This document shows, piece by piece, positions 53,170 through 62,358 of a DNA stretch of 64,000 nucleotides; position 1 is the first letter of the stretch; each line of letters opens with the position of its first letter. Both the position numbers and the translations under genes were made by a program. This DNA comes from Parachlamydiales bacterium (GTDB taxonomy: Bacteria; Chlamydiota; Chlamydiia; Chlamydiales; JABDDJ01), in assembly GCA_041671045.1 (NCBI GenBank), contig JBAZCF010000001.1, positions 124,001 to 188,000 on the forward strand, given 5' to 3'. The notes beneath the pieces were generated by a model. The model was not told where the DNA came from. It was given only the letters and a program-made list of their open reading frames with translations, and made no database searches.

Positions 53170-54567
53170 TCAAGAGATCTTTGCAGGCAATGTTAAAATA
53201 AACCGAGCGCCTTTTCCAATACCATCGCTTTGAGCAACCAACTCTCCACCCATCTCTTTAGCAAAAAGTGCACTGCTATGTAAACCAAAGCCATGCCCAT
53301 CCATTTTTGTCGTAAATCCAAAAGAAAATATTTTTAATAAATTACTCGAATCAATACCACAGCCACTATCTTCAACAATAAGTTGTACAAAACCATTTTC
53401 AAGTAAATTTATACGAATTCTTAAATTTCTTTGAGTCTTTACTGTCAATAAGGCATCTATAGCATTGCGTATCAGATTTTCTAAAATTTGTAAAAGTTTG
53501 CTTCTGTCGGTCAAAATGTTTGGAATAGGAGTATAATCAAACAACAAAGCTATATTATATTTTTGTAAATCTTTTTGATATACCAAGAGCAAATTATCTA
53601 AAATTAATTTCAGATTGATGCTTTCGTTCATATTAGTCATTCGACTAGAGGACTGCTGGATATTAATAATACTTTTTATATGCTCTATTTTTTTAGAGAT
53701 GGCTTCAATTTCAAAATCAGAACTTTTGCGTTCATTTTTCCAAAATTCATCTAATGTCACTATGTAATCAAGTAAGTATTTGCCTTTTGGATCTTCCGTT
53801 AAAAAAAAAGTTAGATTTTCCTTATGACTTTTAATCATAGAAGCCAATTTTGTTAGCTTTCCCTCCTCTGAGAAATAAAGGCTTTCTTTAAGCTTTGTTA
53901 GGCCAATATTAACCGAGTTTAGAACATTACCCACATTATGTAACACACTAGTAGCAACTTGCATCATTCCAGCTTCTCGTGCTGATGTTACCAGCTGCTT
54001 TTGTAAATCAATTTCTCTTTGTAATGCTAATTGATGCTGCAAAGCAATTGTAATATCTCTTAAAACGCAAATTTTATATTTTTTCTGACTTAAGGATATT
54101 TCTGAAATAGACAATTCAATAGGGAGGCTAGATCCATCACTTTTTAATATTTGAAATACATGTAAATTCCCTTCTTTATGCAAAGTGATATCAGAAAAGG
54201 GTGGTGTTGTCTTAAAAATAGATATATCTTTTCCTATAAGTTCTTGTTCGGTTTCATTAAGTTCAAAAAAAGTTATGACAGAATGATTGCAAATGACTAT
54301 TTTGTTCTCATTGTTAAAAATCAAGATACCATCCGATGCAGCCTCTAAAATGAATCTTAAACGAGCTTCTCTATCAGTAAGCTCATATGCAAGTTCCCGA
54401 AGCTCTTCCGTACTTATTTCTAAAGACTGCTTTCCAAGATGGTGATCACGCTCATAGTGTTCATAAGAACGGTTCACTGCCGCTAAAAAATCCTGCCATG
54501 CTGGCGTGATCATTGATGGGTTAGTATATCTTTTTAATTGTCGCTGCAAAAGACTTGTAAACATCAT
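53170..54567 (-). CDS. PAS-domain sensor histidine kinase
   Basis: 465 residues, no membrane segment, so cytoplasmic. A PAS domain covers about 68-180 (LRFILEAASDGILIFNNENKIV). The phospho-accepting His is probably His210 in MMQVATSVLHNVGNVLNS. The HATPase region is complete: N box NLIRNAIDALL, G1 EDSGCGID, F box FSFGFTTK and G2 HGFGLHSSALFAKEMGG. Its start overlaps the FIST gene stop by 4 bp, so the FIST protein is the likely input partner. The divergent response regulator at 55.8 kb is the likely output. Confidence 0.87.
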   Translation of the reverse strand: MMFTSLLQRQLKRYTNPSMITPAWQDFLAAVNRSYEHYERDHHLGKQSLEISTEELRELAYELTDREARLRFILEAASDGILIFNNENKIVICNHSVITFFELNETEQELIGKDISIFKTTPPFSDITLHKEGNLHVFQILKSDGSSLPIELSISEISLSQKKYKICVLRDITIALQHQLALQREIDLQKQLVTSAREAGMMQVATSVLHNVGNVLNSVNIGLTKLKESLYFSEEGKLTKLASMIKSHKENLTFFLTEDPKGKYLLDYIVTLDEFWKNERKSSDFEIEAISKKIEHIKSIINIQQSSSRMTNMNESINLKLILDNLLLVYQKDLQKYNIALLFDYTPIPNILTDRSKLLQILENLIRNAIDALLTVKTQRNLRIRINLLENGFVQLIVEDSGCGIDSSNLLKIFSFGFTTKMDGHGFGLHSSALFAKEMGGELVAQSDGIGKGARFILTLPAKIS

Positions 54568-55706
54568 CTCTCAGAAATCGTAGTAATTGTCATCGTTTGG
54601 TTGTGAAGTTCACAGCCAGTCCCCATACGAGTAGGAGCAATTTCACCATAGGAATAAAATCCTATTATTTTGGCATTTCCTATTACATCACGCACGCCTT
54701 CAATTTCTTCTTCTGTTCTCTGATCGAGCACGTTGCGTCTCCCAACACAACTTATGAGTACTGCTAATTCAGGACTTTCGTTACCAATCATTTCATAGCT
54801 TAAACTCGCTGCTTCAATTGCACCATCTACAAGCCTGTCAAAATTAGCTTTCATTAGCTGTGCATACCATCCTTCAGGGACATCTCCAGCAAAAACCATG
54901 CTTTGCTCTTCTTCGTTGATTCCTAAAATGGTTCTGACTAAAGGCTCTGCAGTTAAGTTTGGCCGTATTGCAAGTGGAAAAAGCAAGGCTGACCCGGGAA
55001 GATCCTTGGATTGATCGCCAAGATATTTTTTGTACAATTCTAAAGCCGATTTGCCATCCAGTTCGTAAAGAATATTACCGGATGATTTTGTAATTTTCCT
55101 TTCAATCCCAAATGGATCCCAGCCACCCATAGAGCCCACCCCAAATCGCAGATGGCTTCCATAAAAACCAACAACTATAATTTCTCCCACTTTAGGTGGA
55201 GCGTCTACTCCGACAATAGTTTTTTCAAAGCGAGTTCCATCCCCAGCTAGACCGCCTGTAACTAAGGTGGTTATCGGTACTGTTGACAATAGTCCCTTAA
55301 CTAGCTCTGTACCATTAACGAGATGTCCGTCTGATAGCAAAAAAATATGCTTTAAGCCATCTTTATGTAAACGGTTTCCAACGGATTCACCCGCTTCAAA
55401 GCTATTTGCAACTTCATTGATATTAATACGTTGGATTTCGATATGAGAATCTTTTTCAAAAACTATTGAAGTCGCAATAATCGAGAGATCTTCTATATTC
55501 AATCCTACAATATTTCCAGAAGTTGATGAAAGAGCAATATGAGCGTTAGGATATAAATGTTTTAGTTCCTGAAATCGCTCTTCCGTTTCCAAAATGAATC
55601 GATCACCAAAAGCTAAGACAAAATCAGCGTTATCATTTTGTGCAAATTCAGAAAAGGTTGTTTGCCAACCTTTAGCTTCAGACCATTTTTTTTGTTCTAT
55701 TTTCAT
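54564..55706 (-). CDS. FIST-domain sensory protein
   Basis: 380 residues. FIST N (about 30-220: FVLAFGDRFILE, ALSSTSGNIVG, LLSDGHLVNGTELVKGL, TGGLAGDG) and FIST C (about 225-370: LYELDGKSALELYKKYLG, MVFAGDVPEGWYAQLMKA, VLISCVGRRNVLDQR, GFYSYGEIAP). FIST domains are small-ligand sensors tied to two-component systems. It is translationally coupled to the histidine kinase and divergent from the response regulator. Confidence 0.85.
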   Translation of the reverse strand: MKIEQKKWSEAKGWQTTFSEFAQNDNADFVLAFGDRFILETEERFQELKHLYPNAHIALSSTSGNIVGLNIEDLSIIATSIVFEKDSHIEIQRININEVANSFEAGESVGNRLHKDGLKHIFLLSDGHLVNGTELVKGLLSTVPITTLVTGGLAGDGTRFEKTIVGVDAPPKVGEIIVVGFYGSHLRFGVGSMGGWDPFGIERKITKSSGNILYELDGKSALELYKKYLGDQSKDLPGSALLFPLAIRPNLTAEPLVRTILGINEEEQSMVFAGDVPEGWYAQLMKANFDRLVDGAIEAASLSYEMIGNESPELAVLISCVGRRNVLDQRTEEEIEGVRDVIGNAKIIGFYSYGEIAPTRMGTGCELHNQTMTITTISER

Positions 55707-55791
55707 AAACGCCCTTTTTCTACCTCAAATAACATTTTGACATAGAAAAAGCTACATGATAAGGAGCTTTATAGAACAAAAAGGGAATAAA

Positions 55792-56427
55792 ATGACTAAT
55801 CATCGCATTTTAGTTATTGATGATAACGAATCTATCCATTCGGATTTCAAAAAAATACTAACGCCATCAGTAAATCCTTCTACAGAATTACTTCAGGAAA
55901 TGAACGCAAAACTTTTTGAAGAAGAAGCGATAGAAAAACCTGCCCTTCCCCCTTTTATCATCGATTCATCCTATCAAGGAGATGATGGAGTTTCTCTTGT
56001 AAGAAGCTCTATTGAAAAAAGTAAGCCTTATGCTGTTGCCTTTGTGGATATCCTCATGCCGCCTGGTAAAGATGGAATCGAAACTATTAATGAAATTTGG
56101 GACCTAGATTCAGAAATACAAACTGTTATTTGTACCGCTTACAACAAGTATAGCTGGGGAGAAATCATTAATCGCCTTGGAGAATCCGATAGATTATTTA
56201 TATTGAAAAAACCCTTTGATCCTATTGAAATTATCCAACTTGCTAGTTCTCTAACAAAGCGGTGGAATCTCAATAGAGCTATTCAAAATGAATTTTCGGC
56301 ACTAAAAAGAATGCCAAAAAAAGAAAATACAGACATGAAAAAATCATTAGATACCTTGGAAAGTGCCGTTAATCATCTTAAAACGGTAAATGAAAAACTC
56401 AACAAACAGATCAGAAGGCAGTTCTAA
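55792..56427 (+). CDS. Response regulator, receiver with coiled-coil tail
   Basis: About 211 residues from ATG 55792 (AAGGGAA ahead), not the upstream 55756. Receiver domain with acidic DDNES, phospho-Asp in AFVDILMPPGKDG, Thr in CTAYN and Lys in ILKKPFD. A loop of about 30 extra residues sits between the first strand and the Asp (EEEAIEKPALPPF). After the receiver is a helical coiled-coil tail (DTLESAVNHLKTVNEKLNKQ) with no output domain. Divergent from the FIST/kinase operon by 85 bp. Confidence 0.82.
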   Translation: MTNHRILVIDDNESIHSDFKKILTPSVNPSTELLQEMNAKLFEEEAIEKPALPPFIIDSSYQGDDGVSLVRSSIEKSKPYAVAFVDILMPPGKDGIETINEIWDLDSEIQTVICTAYNKYSWGEIINRLGESDRLFILKKPFDPIEIIQLASSLTKRWNLNRAIQNEFSALKRMPKKENTDMKKSLDTLESAVNHLKTVNEKLNKQIRRQF

Positions 56428-56472
56428 CACGCGCAGAAGTAGCTACTCGCTATGCTTTAACAAGCCCAGAAA

Positions 56473-56499
56473 AGAGTACGGCTTTAACGGCCGTACTCT
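56473..56499. terminator. Bidirectional terminator-like hairpin
   Basis: AGAGTACGGC (56473-56482) pairs with GCCGTACTCT (56490-56499). Between the response regulator and the convergent collagen-like gene. Confidence 0.7.
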
Positions 56500-56511
56500 A
56501 ATTAGAATCAT

Positions 56512-57501
56512 CTATTCAAGTGTTATTCCAGCACTAGCAAATCCACTGACTGTATTTGTTAGCGAAATCCCAGTAGAAGTTATGGAATATACCATAAGCA
56601 ACCGCGTTTGAGATGTTACAGGTATAGATAGTCCCGTGGTTATCCCGTTACTAATTGTCCCGGTACTTACTATTCCCGTTAAAGGAGGGGCTAAGGTAAC
56701 CAAAGCTCCAGGAATAGGAGCGAATGTATTGTCCGGCGTCGTTGACGAGTACAGCTGTGCTGTTATATCGATGGTAGTACCTACAAGATTTAATGGAACG
56801 TTAATGCTAAAGAAGGCTGACATTGAAGTGATTGTGCCATCTCTAGGCATTGAAAAGGCGTAACTACCAAGCGTAGTAGAATCAATAAATCCTGTGGAAA
56901 CATCAACACCCGATAACGAACTTCCAAAACCAATGAGAGCGCCTGTACCGGATGTTCCAGTAATAATGGAAGTCATAACAGCAGGATCTTGTCCCGAAGC
57001 ATAGGAAATGATTGCACCAGGTCCTGAAGGACCGGTTGCTCCCGTTGCTCCAGTTGCTCCCGTGGGGCCTATTGGACCATCTGGACCTGTTGCTCCGGTT
57101 GCGCCCGTGGGGCCTATTGGACCATCGGGTCCTGTTGCTCCGGTTGCGCCCGTGGGGCCTATTGGACCATCGGGTCCTGTTGCTCCGGTTGCGCCTGTGG
57201 GGCCAATTGGACCATCGGGTCCTGTCGCTCCGGTTGCTCCTGTGGGGCCAATTGGACCATCGGGTCCTGGGGGTCCTACAGGTCCAATGGGACCTTGCGC
57301 GCCTGTAGCTCCGGCAGGGCCAACGGGGCCTTGAGGACCTGTTGGACCAGCAGGTCCTGGAGGACCGACAGTAGCATCTTGTTCTTGAATAACTTGTAAT
57401 GTTCCTTCACTACGGCTAGGAACTGAATTAGGAAAGGCGTGTACACCTTGAGTTGTCAAAACAAAGGTAAACATGAAAAAAGAGAATAGTTTTTTCTTCA
57501 C
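56512..57501 (-). CDS. Secreted collagen-like protein with BclB-type C-terminal domain
   Basis: 329 residues. Signal peptide [22 protein letters not shown], a linker, a Gly-X-Y collagen region at about 46-162, and a C-terminal domain from 163. The collagen part contains five 15-residue units [15 protein letters not shown] (79-153). The C-terminal domain ([62 protein letters not shown]) closely follows the exosporium glycoprotein BclB domain of Bacillus and Clostridium. There it trimerises a surface fibre. It could be a surface fibre protein here, probably acquired by transfer. Confidence 0.85.
   Translation of the reverse strand: MKKKLFSFFMFTFVLTTQGVHAFPNSVPSRSEGTLQVIQEQDATVGPPGPAGPTGPQGPVGPAGATGAQGPIGPVGPPGPDGPIGPTGATGATGPDGPIGPTGATGATGPDGPIGPTGATGATGPDGPIGPTGATGATGPDGPIGPTGATGATGATGPSGPGAIISYASGQDPAVMTSIITGTSGTGALIGFGSSLSGVDVSTGFIDSTTLGSYAFSMPRDGTITSMSAFFSINVPLNLVGTTIDITAQLYSSTTPDNTFAPIPGALVTLAPPLTGIVSTGTISNGITTGLSIPVTSQTRLLMVYSITSTGISLTNTVSGFASAGITLE
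57043..57267 (-). repeat. 45-bp tandem repeat, five units
   Basis: Five near-identical 45-bp units encode [15 protein letters not shown]. The unit number may vary between strains or be misassembled. Confidence 0.85.
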
Positions 57502-57548
57502 AGAGTCTCCGGTTTTTTACGTGATGCTCGAAATCTTTTATTTTAAGT

Positions 57549-58565
57549 TTAAAGGGCTACACCAACAGACAATATTCCACCATCAAAGGACAAATCACCA
57601 CGATTTGCGCCTAGATGATTATGATTGAAGTATTGATGGTGTTCGAATCCAAGCTTTACAGCTAGCTGATACGACTCCATGAAGCTTGTCTGCCAACTGA
57701 CGCCTAATGCAAGATCTACGACACAATCGACAGCATGCAGACGCTTTCTGATTCTACTGATCACTTCTTGCGAAATGGGTGCAGGAGTCGAACCAGAATC
57801 GTCGAAATCTACTCTATAGTTACCATAGAGAATGCTTGTAGCTGCACTTCCATAAACGCCAAAACCGCATCCCACATCCCAGTCAAGATTCAGACCCAGA
57901 ATAGGGCCTAGTCCGCGAAAATTTTGGGTATCGTCCAAAAATCTACTTTCTGTAATAACCGTCGTCGGAGCAGCTAAGGTAATCTCCGTAAATAGCTGAG
58001 CGCTTATACTTTGGTGGATTTTTGCAGCACGGATTCCCAGAAAAGGTTTCACATTGAATGAAGAACAGAAACATGTGTTATAGGCAACGACAGCATCGAT
58101 CTGATTCAAGTGAGTTCTGCAATGACCATTATTCGCAAATTCTCCCACCGATCCATCTCTATGGCTGCCTTTTCCCTGAAAGTGAGTCCATATGGCACCG
58201 ATCTGCCAATTGCTGCAAGCAAATTGATAACCAGCACCAATCCGATATCCAGCATTCCATTTAAAATTCGGATCAACATCTAATTCATTGGCTGTGAATA
58301 TTGTAGTTCCATCAACAAGTGCTTGTGAAAGGCTCAAAGTGCCAAAATCGAGTTCCAACCCTGAAATATACGGTTTCCAATAAAGCAAGTCTGCATTTAC
58401 AAAGAAATGTCCGGAAGGAGCTTCTTCACAACATGTTTGAGCGCAACAATTGTTATCAGAATAGGCGGTTACGTTATCTCGATAAGGATAATCTGCATGT
58501 AAAAAACCTGTCAAAGAGGCCATGAAGACTGTAAATACTGAGATTGTTTTTTTAAATTTTTCCAT
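57549..58565 (-). CDS. MOMP-like porin, Lpg1974 family
   Basis: 338 residues. Signal peptide ending near FLHADYP, then a Cys-rich start (NNCCAQTCCEEAPSG) and a strand-rich barrel (HFFVNADLLYWKPYISGLELDF, NAGYRIGAGYQFACSNWQIGAIWTHFQGKG), ending in an outer-membrane terminus (LSVGVAL). This is the Lpg1974-type pore-forming outer-membrane family found as MOMP-like proteins in Waddlia and Legionella. Cysteines may be cross-linked in the envelope. A single gene; promoter presumed in the 262-bp gap upstream, which has no other feature apart from the direct repeat. Confidence 0.83.
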   Translation of the reverse strand: MEKFKKTISVFTVFMASLTGFLHADYPYRDNVTAYSDNNCCAQTCCEEAPSGHFFVNADLLYWKPYISGLELDFGTLSLSQALVDGTTIFTANELDVDPNFKWNAGYRIGAGYQFACSNWQIGAIWTHFQGKGSHRDGSVGEFANNGHCRTHLNQIDAVVAYNTCFCSSFNVKPFLGIRAAKIHQSISAQLFTEITLAAPTTVITESRFLDDTQNFRGLGPILGLNLDWDVGCGFGVYGSAATSILYGNYRVDFDDSGSTPAPISQEVISRIRKRLHAVDCVVDLALGVSWQTSFMESYQLAVKLGFEHHQYFNHNHLGANRGDLSFDGGILSVGVAL

Positions 58566-58783
58566 AGATCTTCCTGTTAAGCTGCGAGTGAATTAAATAA
58601 AATATTATGTAATTATGTTATAAATCAAGTTTGAAAGGATTCGACGGGATTCTCTAAAGTGAGTAGGGTTAGCTCAATACTTTAGTTGTTTTCGATTACT
58701 GTTTTATGATTACGGAGTTTTTTAAGCTCATTTTCAATAAAGTGTTGGAAAGATCTTTTATAGTATGACGGCGCAAATAAAAA

Positions 58784-58812
58784 TCCAGAGGGTCTTTGAC
58801 GCTTTGGTAGAG
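58784..58812 (+). repeat. 29-bp direct repeat, left copy
   Basis: TCCAGAGGGTCTTTGACGCT and the nine following bases match 63405-63433 at 25 of 29 positions; all four differences are transitions. Stands 15 bp before the first gene of the ars cassette. Confidence 0.6.
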
Positions 58813-58827
58813 TATTAGTAGGTATAA

Positions 58828-59481
58828 GTGGTGCAAATTATTCACATACTCAAACAGTCAGGTCGCTTAAGTGATGACTTTATCACAGTGATAAAAAAAT
58901 CCATTCGAAGTACTTTCAAGAGAGCGCAAAAATTAGTCATAGTCCCTTCATTAGATATTGTTGTTATGGATGACCCTCAGTCAGTAGTTCCTGAACTGGG
59001 AATCAGTGGTTATGCAAAGAATCCCACCACAATTTTTCTATCTATTGATCCTTCCTCATCGTATCTTAGGGATAACCTTAAACAAGGGATTGCAAGTACT
59101 GTTACACATGAGCTACATCATGTCATGCGCATGTCAGGCGTCGGGTATGGTAATACATTGCTTGAAGCACTTGTTAGTGAGGGATTAGCGGATCATTTTG
59201 ATATTGAGCTGAACCAAACTGAACCCAAGCCATGGAGCATTGCACTTAAGCATCATGAGTTAAAAGCTCTTTCTCTACTGGCTGAGAAGGAACACCACAG
59301 TCGTTTTTATAATCATCAGGATTGGTTTTTCGGTTCTAAAGATGAGAAGATCCCTCGTTGGGCAGGTTATGCGATTGGGTTTGATTTAGTAGGAAGATAT
59401 CTAGAGCATAGGGGACTTCGTCCCTCACAACTGATTGATGTTTCTGCAAATGACTTTGTATTTAATTATAGTGGAGAATAG
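58828..59481 (+). CDS. DUF2268-like putative zinc protease
   Basis: 217 residues from a GTG; ribosome-binding site weak. VTHELHHVMR (HELHH at 94-98) and LEALVSEGLADHF give a zinc site of the HExxH...E type found in DUF2268 proteins. No signal peptide. The stop is directly followed by the ATG of the hydrolase gene, so they form an operon. Substrate unknown. Confidence 0.75.
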   Translation: MVQIIHILKQSGRLSDDFITVIKKSIRSTFKRAQKLVIVPSLDIVVMDDPQSVVPELGISGYAKNPTTIFLSIDPSSSYLRDNLKQGIASTVTHELHHVMRMSGVGYGNTLLEALVSEGLADHFDIELNQTEPKPWSIALKHHELKALSLLAEKEHHSRFYNHQDWFFGSKDEKIPRWAGYAIGFDLVGRYLEHRGLRPSQLIDVSANDFVFNYSGE

Positions 59482-60405
59482 ATGGGAAAATTATCACCAA
59501 TTTTAGAAAACTACTTAAAGCAAAGTCCGCTTTTACCGAATCTAGAAACTCTTTCTATTCCTGATTTGAGAAAGCAATTTAATGACCGTCAAATAAAATT
59601 CAATGAAAAGGCTCCAAGCTATGATTTGAGCATTCAGAACAGTACTATTATGAATTTCTCAACTGAAATTCCTATACGCATCTATCGAAAGGATTCTGAT
59701 AAGCTACAGCCGGTTTTAATTTTTTTTCATGGCGGAGGATTTGTTTTTGGCAATTTAGATACTCTGGAGTGTCATTGTAGAGAAATTGCACATTTTGCTA
59801 ATTGCATGGTCATTTCTGTAGATTATCCACTAGCTCCAGAAAATCCTTTTCCTGCTGCTCCGGAGGCTTTGTATGCCGCAACTACATGGATATATGAACA
59901 TCTGGAACAGTGGAATGGAGATCGAAAAAGGCTTTTTGTAGGTGGTTCTAGCTCTGGATCTACTCTTGCGGCAGTTGTTTGCATGATGGTGAGGGATAGA
60001 GGAGGGGCTGAAATCCAGGGACAAATTCTTTTGTGTCCAATGACAGATGATAATTTTGATACGGTTTCTTATTTAGAGAATGCGTCAGGGTATAATTTAA
60101 CGCGAGAACAATGCATTTGGTTTATTTCACAATATGCACCTGAAAAAGAACAGCGCCAAAACCCGTTAGCACTGCCATTAAAAAGTGCAAATTTCCAGGA
60201 TTTACCCTCAGCTTTAGTTGTTACTGCAGAGTATGATCCTCTTAGGGATGATGGAAGAGGTTATGCAATAAAGTTGCAGGAGGCAGGAGTAAACTGTATG
60301 GATCTTTTTTTTAAAGGAATGGTCCACGGATTTCCAACGCTACCTTTGGATTTACCTGAAAAGTCTGAAGTTCTAACTCAAATCAGCAGGTTTATTCATT
60401 CCTAA
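59482..60405 (+). CDS. Alpha/beta hydrolase, hormone-sensitive-lipase (HSL) type
   Basis: 307 residues. ILIFFHGGGFVFGN is the HSL oxyanion-hole motif (HGGGF), GGSSSGSTLAA the nucleophile elbow (G-x-S-x-G), EYDPLRDDG the acid and MVHGFPTLP the His. Fits esterase or lipase activity on short acyl esters. Immediately after the DUF2268 gene. Confidence 0.85.
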   Translation: MGKLSPILENYLKQSPLLPNLETLSIPDLRKQFNDRQIKFNEKAPSYDLSIQNSTIMNFSTEIPIRIYRKDSDKLQPVLIFFHGGGFVFGNLDTLECHCREIAHFANCMVISVDYPLAPENPFPAAPEALYAATTWIYEHLEQWNGDRKRLFVGGSSSGSTLAAVVCMMVRDRGGAEIQGQILLCPMTDDNFDTVSYLENASGYNLTREQCIWFISQYAPEKEQRQNPLALPLKSANFQDLPSALVVTAEYDPLRDDGRGYAIKLQEAGVNCMDLFFKGMVHGFPTLPLDLPEKSEVLTQISRFIHS

Positions 60406-60559
60406 TAGGTATAGATCCGAACTGGCCATTTTATCAGGCCTTAGTCAATTACTGAGAGGATCTCCAAAAAGATCGTGTTCAAAAACAAAAGAATTTGTGC
60501 GAATGATTTTTAAGCAGCCTCAGCAAGAAGCATACTTGGAAAAATTGCTTGCAGCTGCC

Positions 60560-60587
60560 TTGCGTACACCTACAAATATAGTATAAT
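60560..60587 (+). promoter_or_regulatory. Sigma70-type promoter upstream of arsenite efflux gene
   Basis: TTGCGT (60560-60565), 16-bp spacer, TATAAT (60582-60587), about 25 bp before the ACR3 start. No ArsR gene or palindromic operator is seen nearby. Confidence 0.6.
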
Positions 60588-60612
60588 GATAATTTCAAAA
60601 TGAGAGGCTATT

Positions 60613-61683
60613 ATGGGAAATATACAGACGTCGGTTAAACGCCTTTCTTTCTTGGATCGTTATCTAACTCTTTGGATTTTTTTGGCCATGCTAGTTGGAG
60701 TTGGCTGTGGATACCTATATCCAAACATTCAAACTGTTATTAATAGATTTCAGTTTGGTACAACGAACATTCCGATAGCAATTGGCCTTATCCTTATGAT
60801 GTACCCGCCTCTTGCAAAGGTTAAATATGAACGTATTGGAGAGGTCTTTCGCAACTTCAAAATTCTTCTTTTGTCATTAGTCCAAAACTGGCTTATTGGG
60901 CCGGTTCTAATGTTTGCGTTGGCAGTCGTCTTCTTACCTCACTATCCTGAGTATATGGTGGGTCTTATCCTTATTGGATTAGCCAGATGTATTGCCATGG
61001 TCATTGTATGGAATGATTTAGCAAGAGGAGATAGGGAATATTGTGCTGGGCTTGTGGCTTTTAACTCCATTTTTCAGATTCTTTTCTTTCCAATATATGC
61101 TTATGTATTCATTACAATACTGCCCACATTCTTTGGACTAAATGGAAGTGTAGTAGATGTTTCCATAGGAGAAATAGCCTATAGCGTTTTTATCTATCTA
61201 GGCATTCCATTTTTGGCTGGGATTCTCACGAGAGTCATCGGAATTAAGCTTAAGGGAGTAGAGTGGTATGAGAATGTTCTGATGCCATTAATCTCACCAC
61301 TGACCCTAGTTTCACTTTTATTCACCATTCTAGTGATGTTTTCTCTGAAAGGTGAGTTCATTGTGCAGCTTCCCTTGGATGTTTTGATAATAGCCATACC
61401 TCTAACTATCTACTTTCTCATTATGTTCTTGCTATCGTTTTATTTGTCTTATAAGGCTGGAGCTAGTTATGAGCAGTCTGCAACCTTGAGTTTTACGGCG
61501 GCATCTAATAACTTTGAGTTGGCTATAGCTGTTGCAATAGCTGTTTTTGGTATCAATTCAGGGCAAGCTTTTGCGGCTGTTATTGGACCATTGGTTGAAG
61601 TGCCTGTGCTGATAAGCCTTGTGCAAGTTTCTTTGTGGATTAAGAAAAAAATCTATAGGATGGGGAATGAGGTGGGAGGGTGA
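60613..61683 (+). CDS. acr3: Arsenite efflux transporter, ACR3 family
   Basis: 356 residues with 10 membrane segments. The conserved Cys126 in [20 protein letters not shown] and [22 protein letters not shown] identify ACR3. It exports arsenite (as a thiol-bound ion) with the membrane potential. arsC follows after 4 bp. A typical two-gene arsenic resistance pair without arsR. Confidence 0.9.
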   Translation: MGNIQTSVKRLSFLDRYLTLWIFLAMLVGVGCGYLYPNIQTVINRFQFGTTNIPIAIGLILMMYPPLAKVKYERIGEVFRNFKILLLSLVQNWLIGPVLMFALAVVFLPHYPEYMVGLILIGLARCIAMVIVWNDLARGDREYCAGLVAFNSIFQILFFPIYAYVFITILPTFFGLNGSVVDVSIGEIAYSVFIYLGIPFLAGILTRVIGIKLKGVEWYENVLMPLISPLTLVSLLFTILVMFSLKGEFIVQLPLDVLIIAIPLTIYFLIMFLLSFYLSYKAGASYEQSATLSFTAASNNFELAIAVAIAVFGINSGQAFAAVIGPLVEVPVLISLVQVSLWIKKKIYRMGNEVGG

Positions 61684-61687
61684 TTAA

Positions 61688-62122
61688 ATGTCCAAGCCTT
61701 TAATCAAAAAAATTCTTTTTATTTGCACGGGAAATTCCTGTCGTAGCCAGATGGCGGAAGGGTGGGTAAGAAAGCTTAAAGGGGATGTTTTAGAGCCTTA
61801 TTCAGCGGGAATAGAAAAGCATGGGATTGACCCTAAAGCAGTGAAGGTAATGTCTGAAGTAGGAGTAGACATTTCAAAGCAGCAATCTAAGCTCATAAGT
61901 GAATTAGGTGAAAAAGATTTTGGTTATGTAGTCACGATTTGTAATGACGCCAATGAAAAGTGCCCGGTTTTTTTAGGTAAAGCAAAACGCCTTCATCATG
62001 GGTTTGATAATCCGCCTATTTTATCACGAAAAACGAAGTCTGAGGAAGAGTCCTTAGCTATTTATCGCCGTGTTAGAGACGAAATTAAGCAATATGTATC
62101 TGAGATGCCTGCTAACTTATGA
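61688..62122 (+). CDS. arsC: Arsenate reductase, thioredoxin-coupled (LMW phosphatase fold)
   Basis: 144 residues. The P-loop CTGNSCR (Cys13 to Arg19) and redox cysteines Cys85 and Cys92 (TICNDANEKCP) match pI258-type ArsC. It reduces arsenate to arsenite for ACR3. Stop overlaps the ATG of the next ORF (ATGA). Confidence 0.9.
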   Translation: MSKPLIKKILFICTGNSCRSQMAEGWVRKLKGDVLEPYSAGIEKHGIDPKAVKVMSEVGVDISKQQSKLISELGEKDFGYVVTICNDANEKCPVFLGKAKRLHHGFDNPPILSRKTKSEEESLAIYRRVRDEIKQYVSEMPANL

Positions 62123-62358
62123 GAGCTAATGATGTTAGAGCAATAGGCTTTAAATATTTGATAATGCTCATTCGTTTTATGTTGGGTGTGATCTTTTTTC
62201 ATGTTCACGCATTAGATCTTCCTTTGGTGCTACTTCTTCTTGTTCTATTTGTTTTCTCAGCTTTTTTGGGTGATTCCGAAAATACTAGAGATGGAGAGCT
62301 TAGTAAAATAGCCAATTATCATTCGCTGCCTAGAAGTCTCCTTTTATTTTATATTTAA
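62119..62358 (+). CDS. Small membrane protein after arsC
   Basis: 79 residues, in a 4-bp ATGA overlap with arsC. Two hydrophobic spans (FKYLIMLIRFMLGVIFF and LPLVLLLLVLFVFSAFLG). No family. Its end overlaps the TSUP gene end by 4 bp. Could be a fragment or a real small gene. Confidence 0.4.
   Translation: MRANDVRAIGFKYLIMLIRFMLGVIFFHVHALDLPLVLLLLVLFVFSAFLGDSENTRDGELSKIANYHSLPRSLLLFYI

Noticed and set aside
56390..56500. Frameshifted continuation of the response regulator
   Set aside because: Another frame reads on past the stop, but the text does not resemble an output domain and the terminator hairpin lies in it.
57008..57334. Long Pro/Gly/Val-rich ORF on the plus strand
   Set aside because: It is the antisense image of the collagen repeat, whose GC-rich 45-bp units leave several frames open.
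60406..60612. Possible ArsR relic before acr3
   Set aside because: Short open stretches exist (GIDPNWPFYQALVNY), but nothing resembles an ArsR HTH or metal site.
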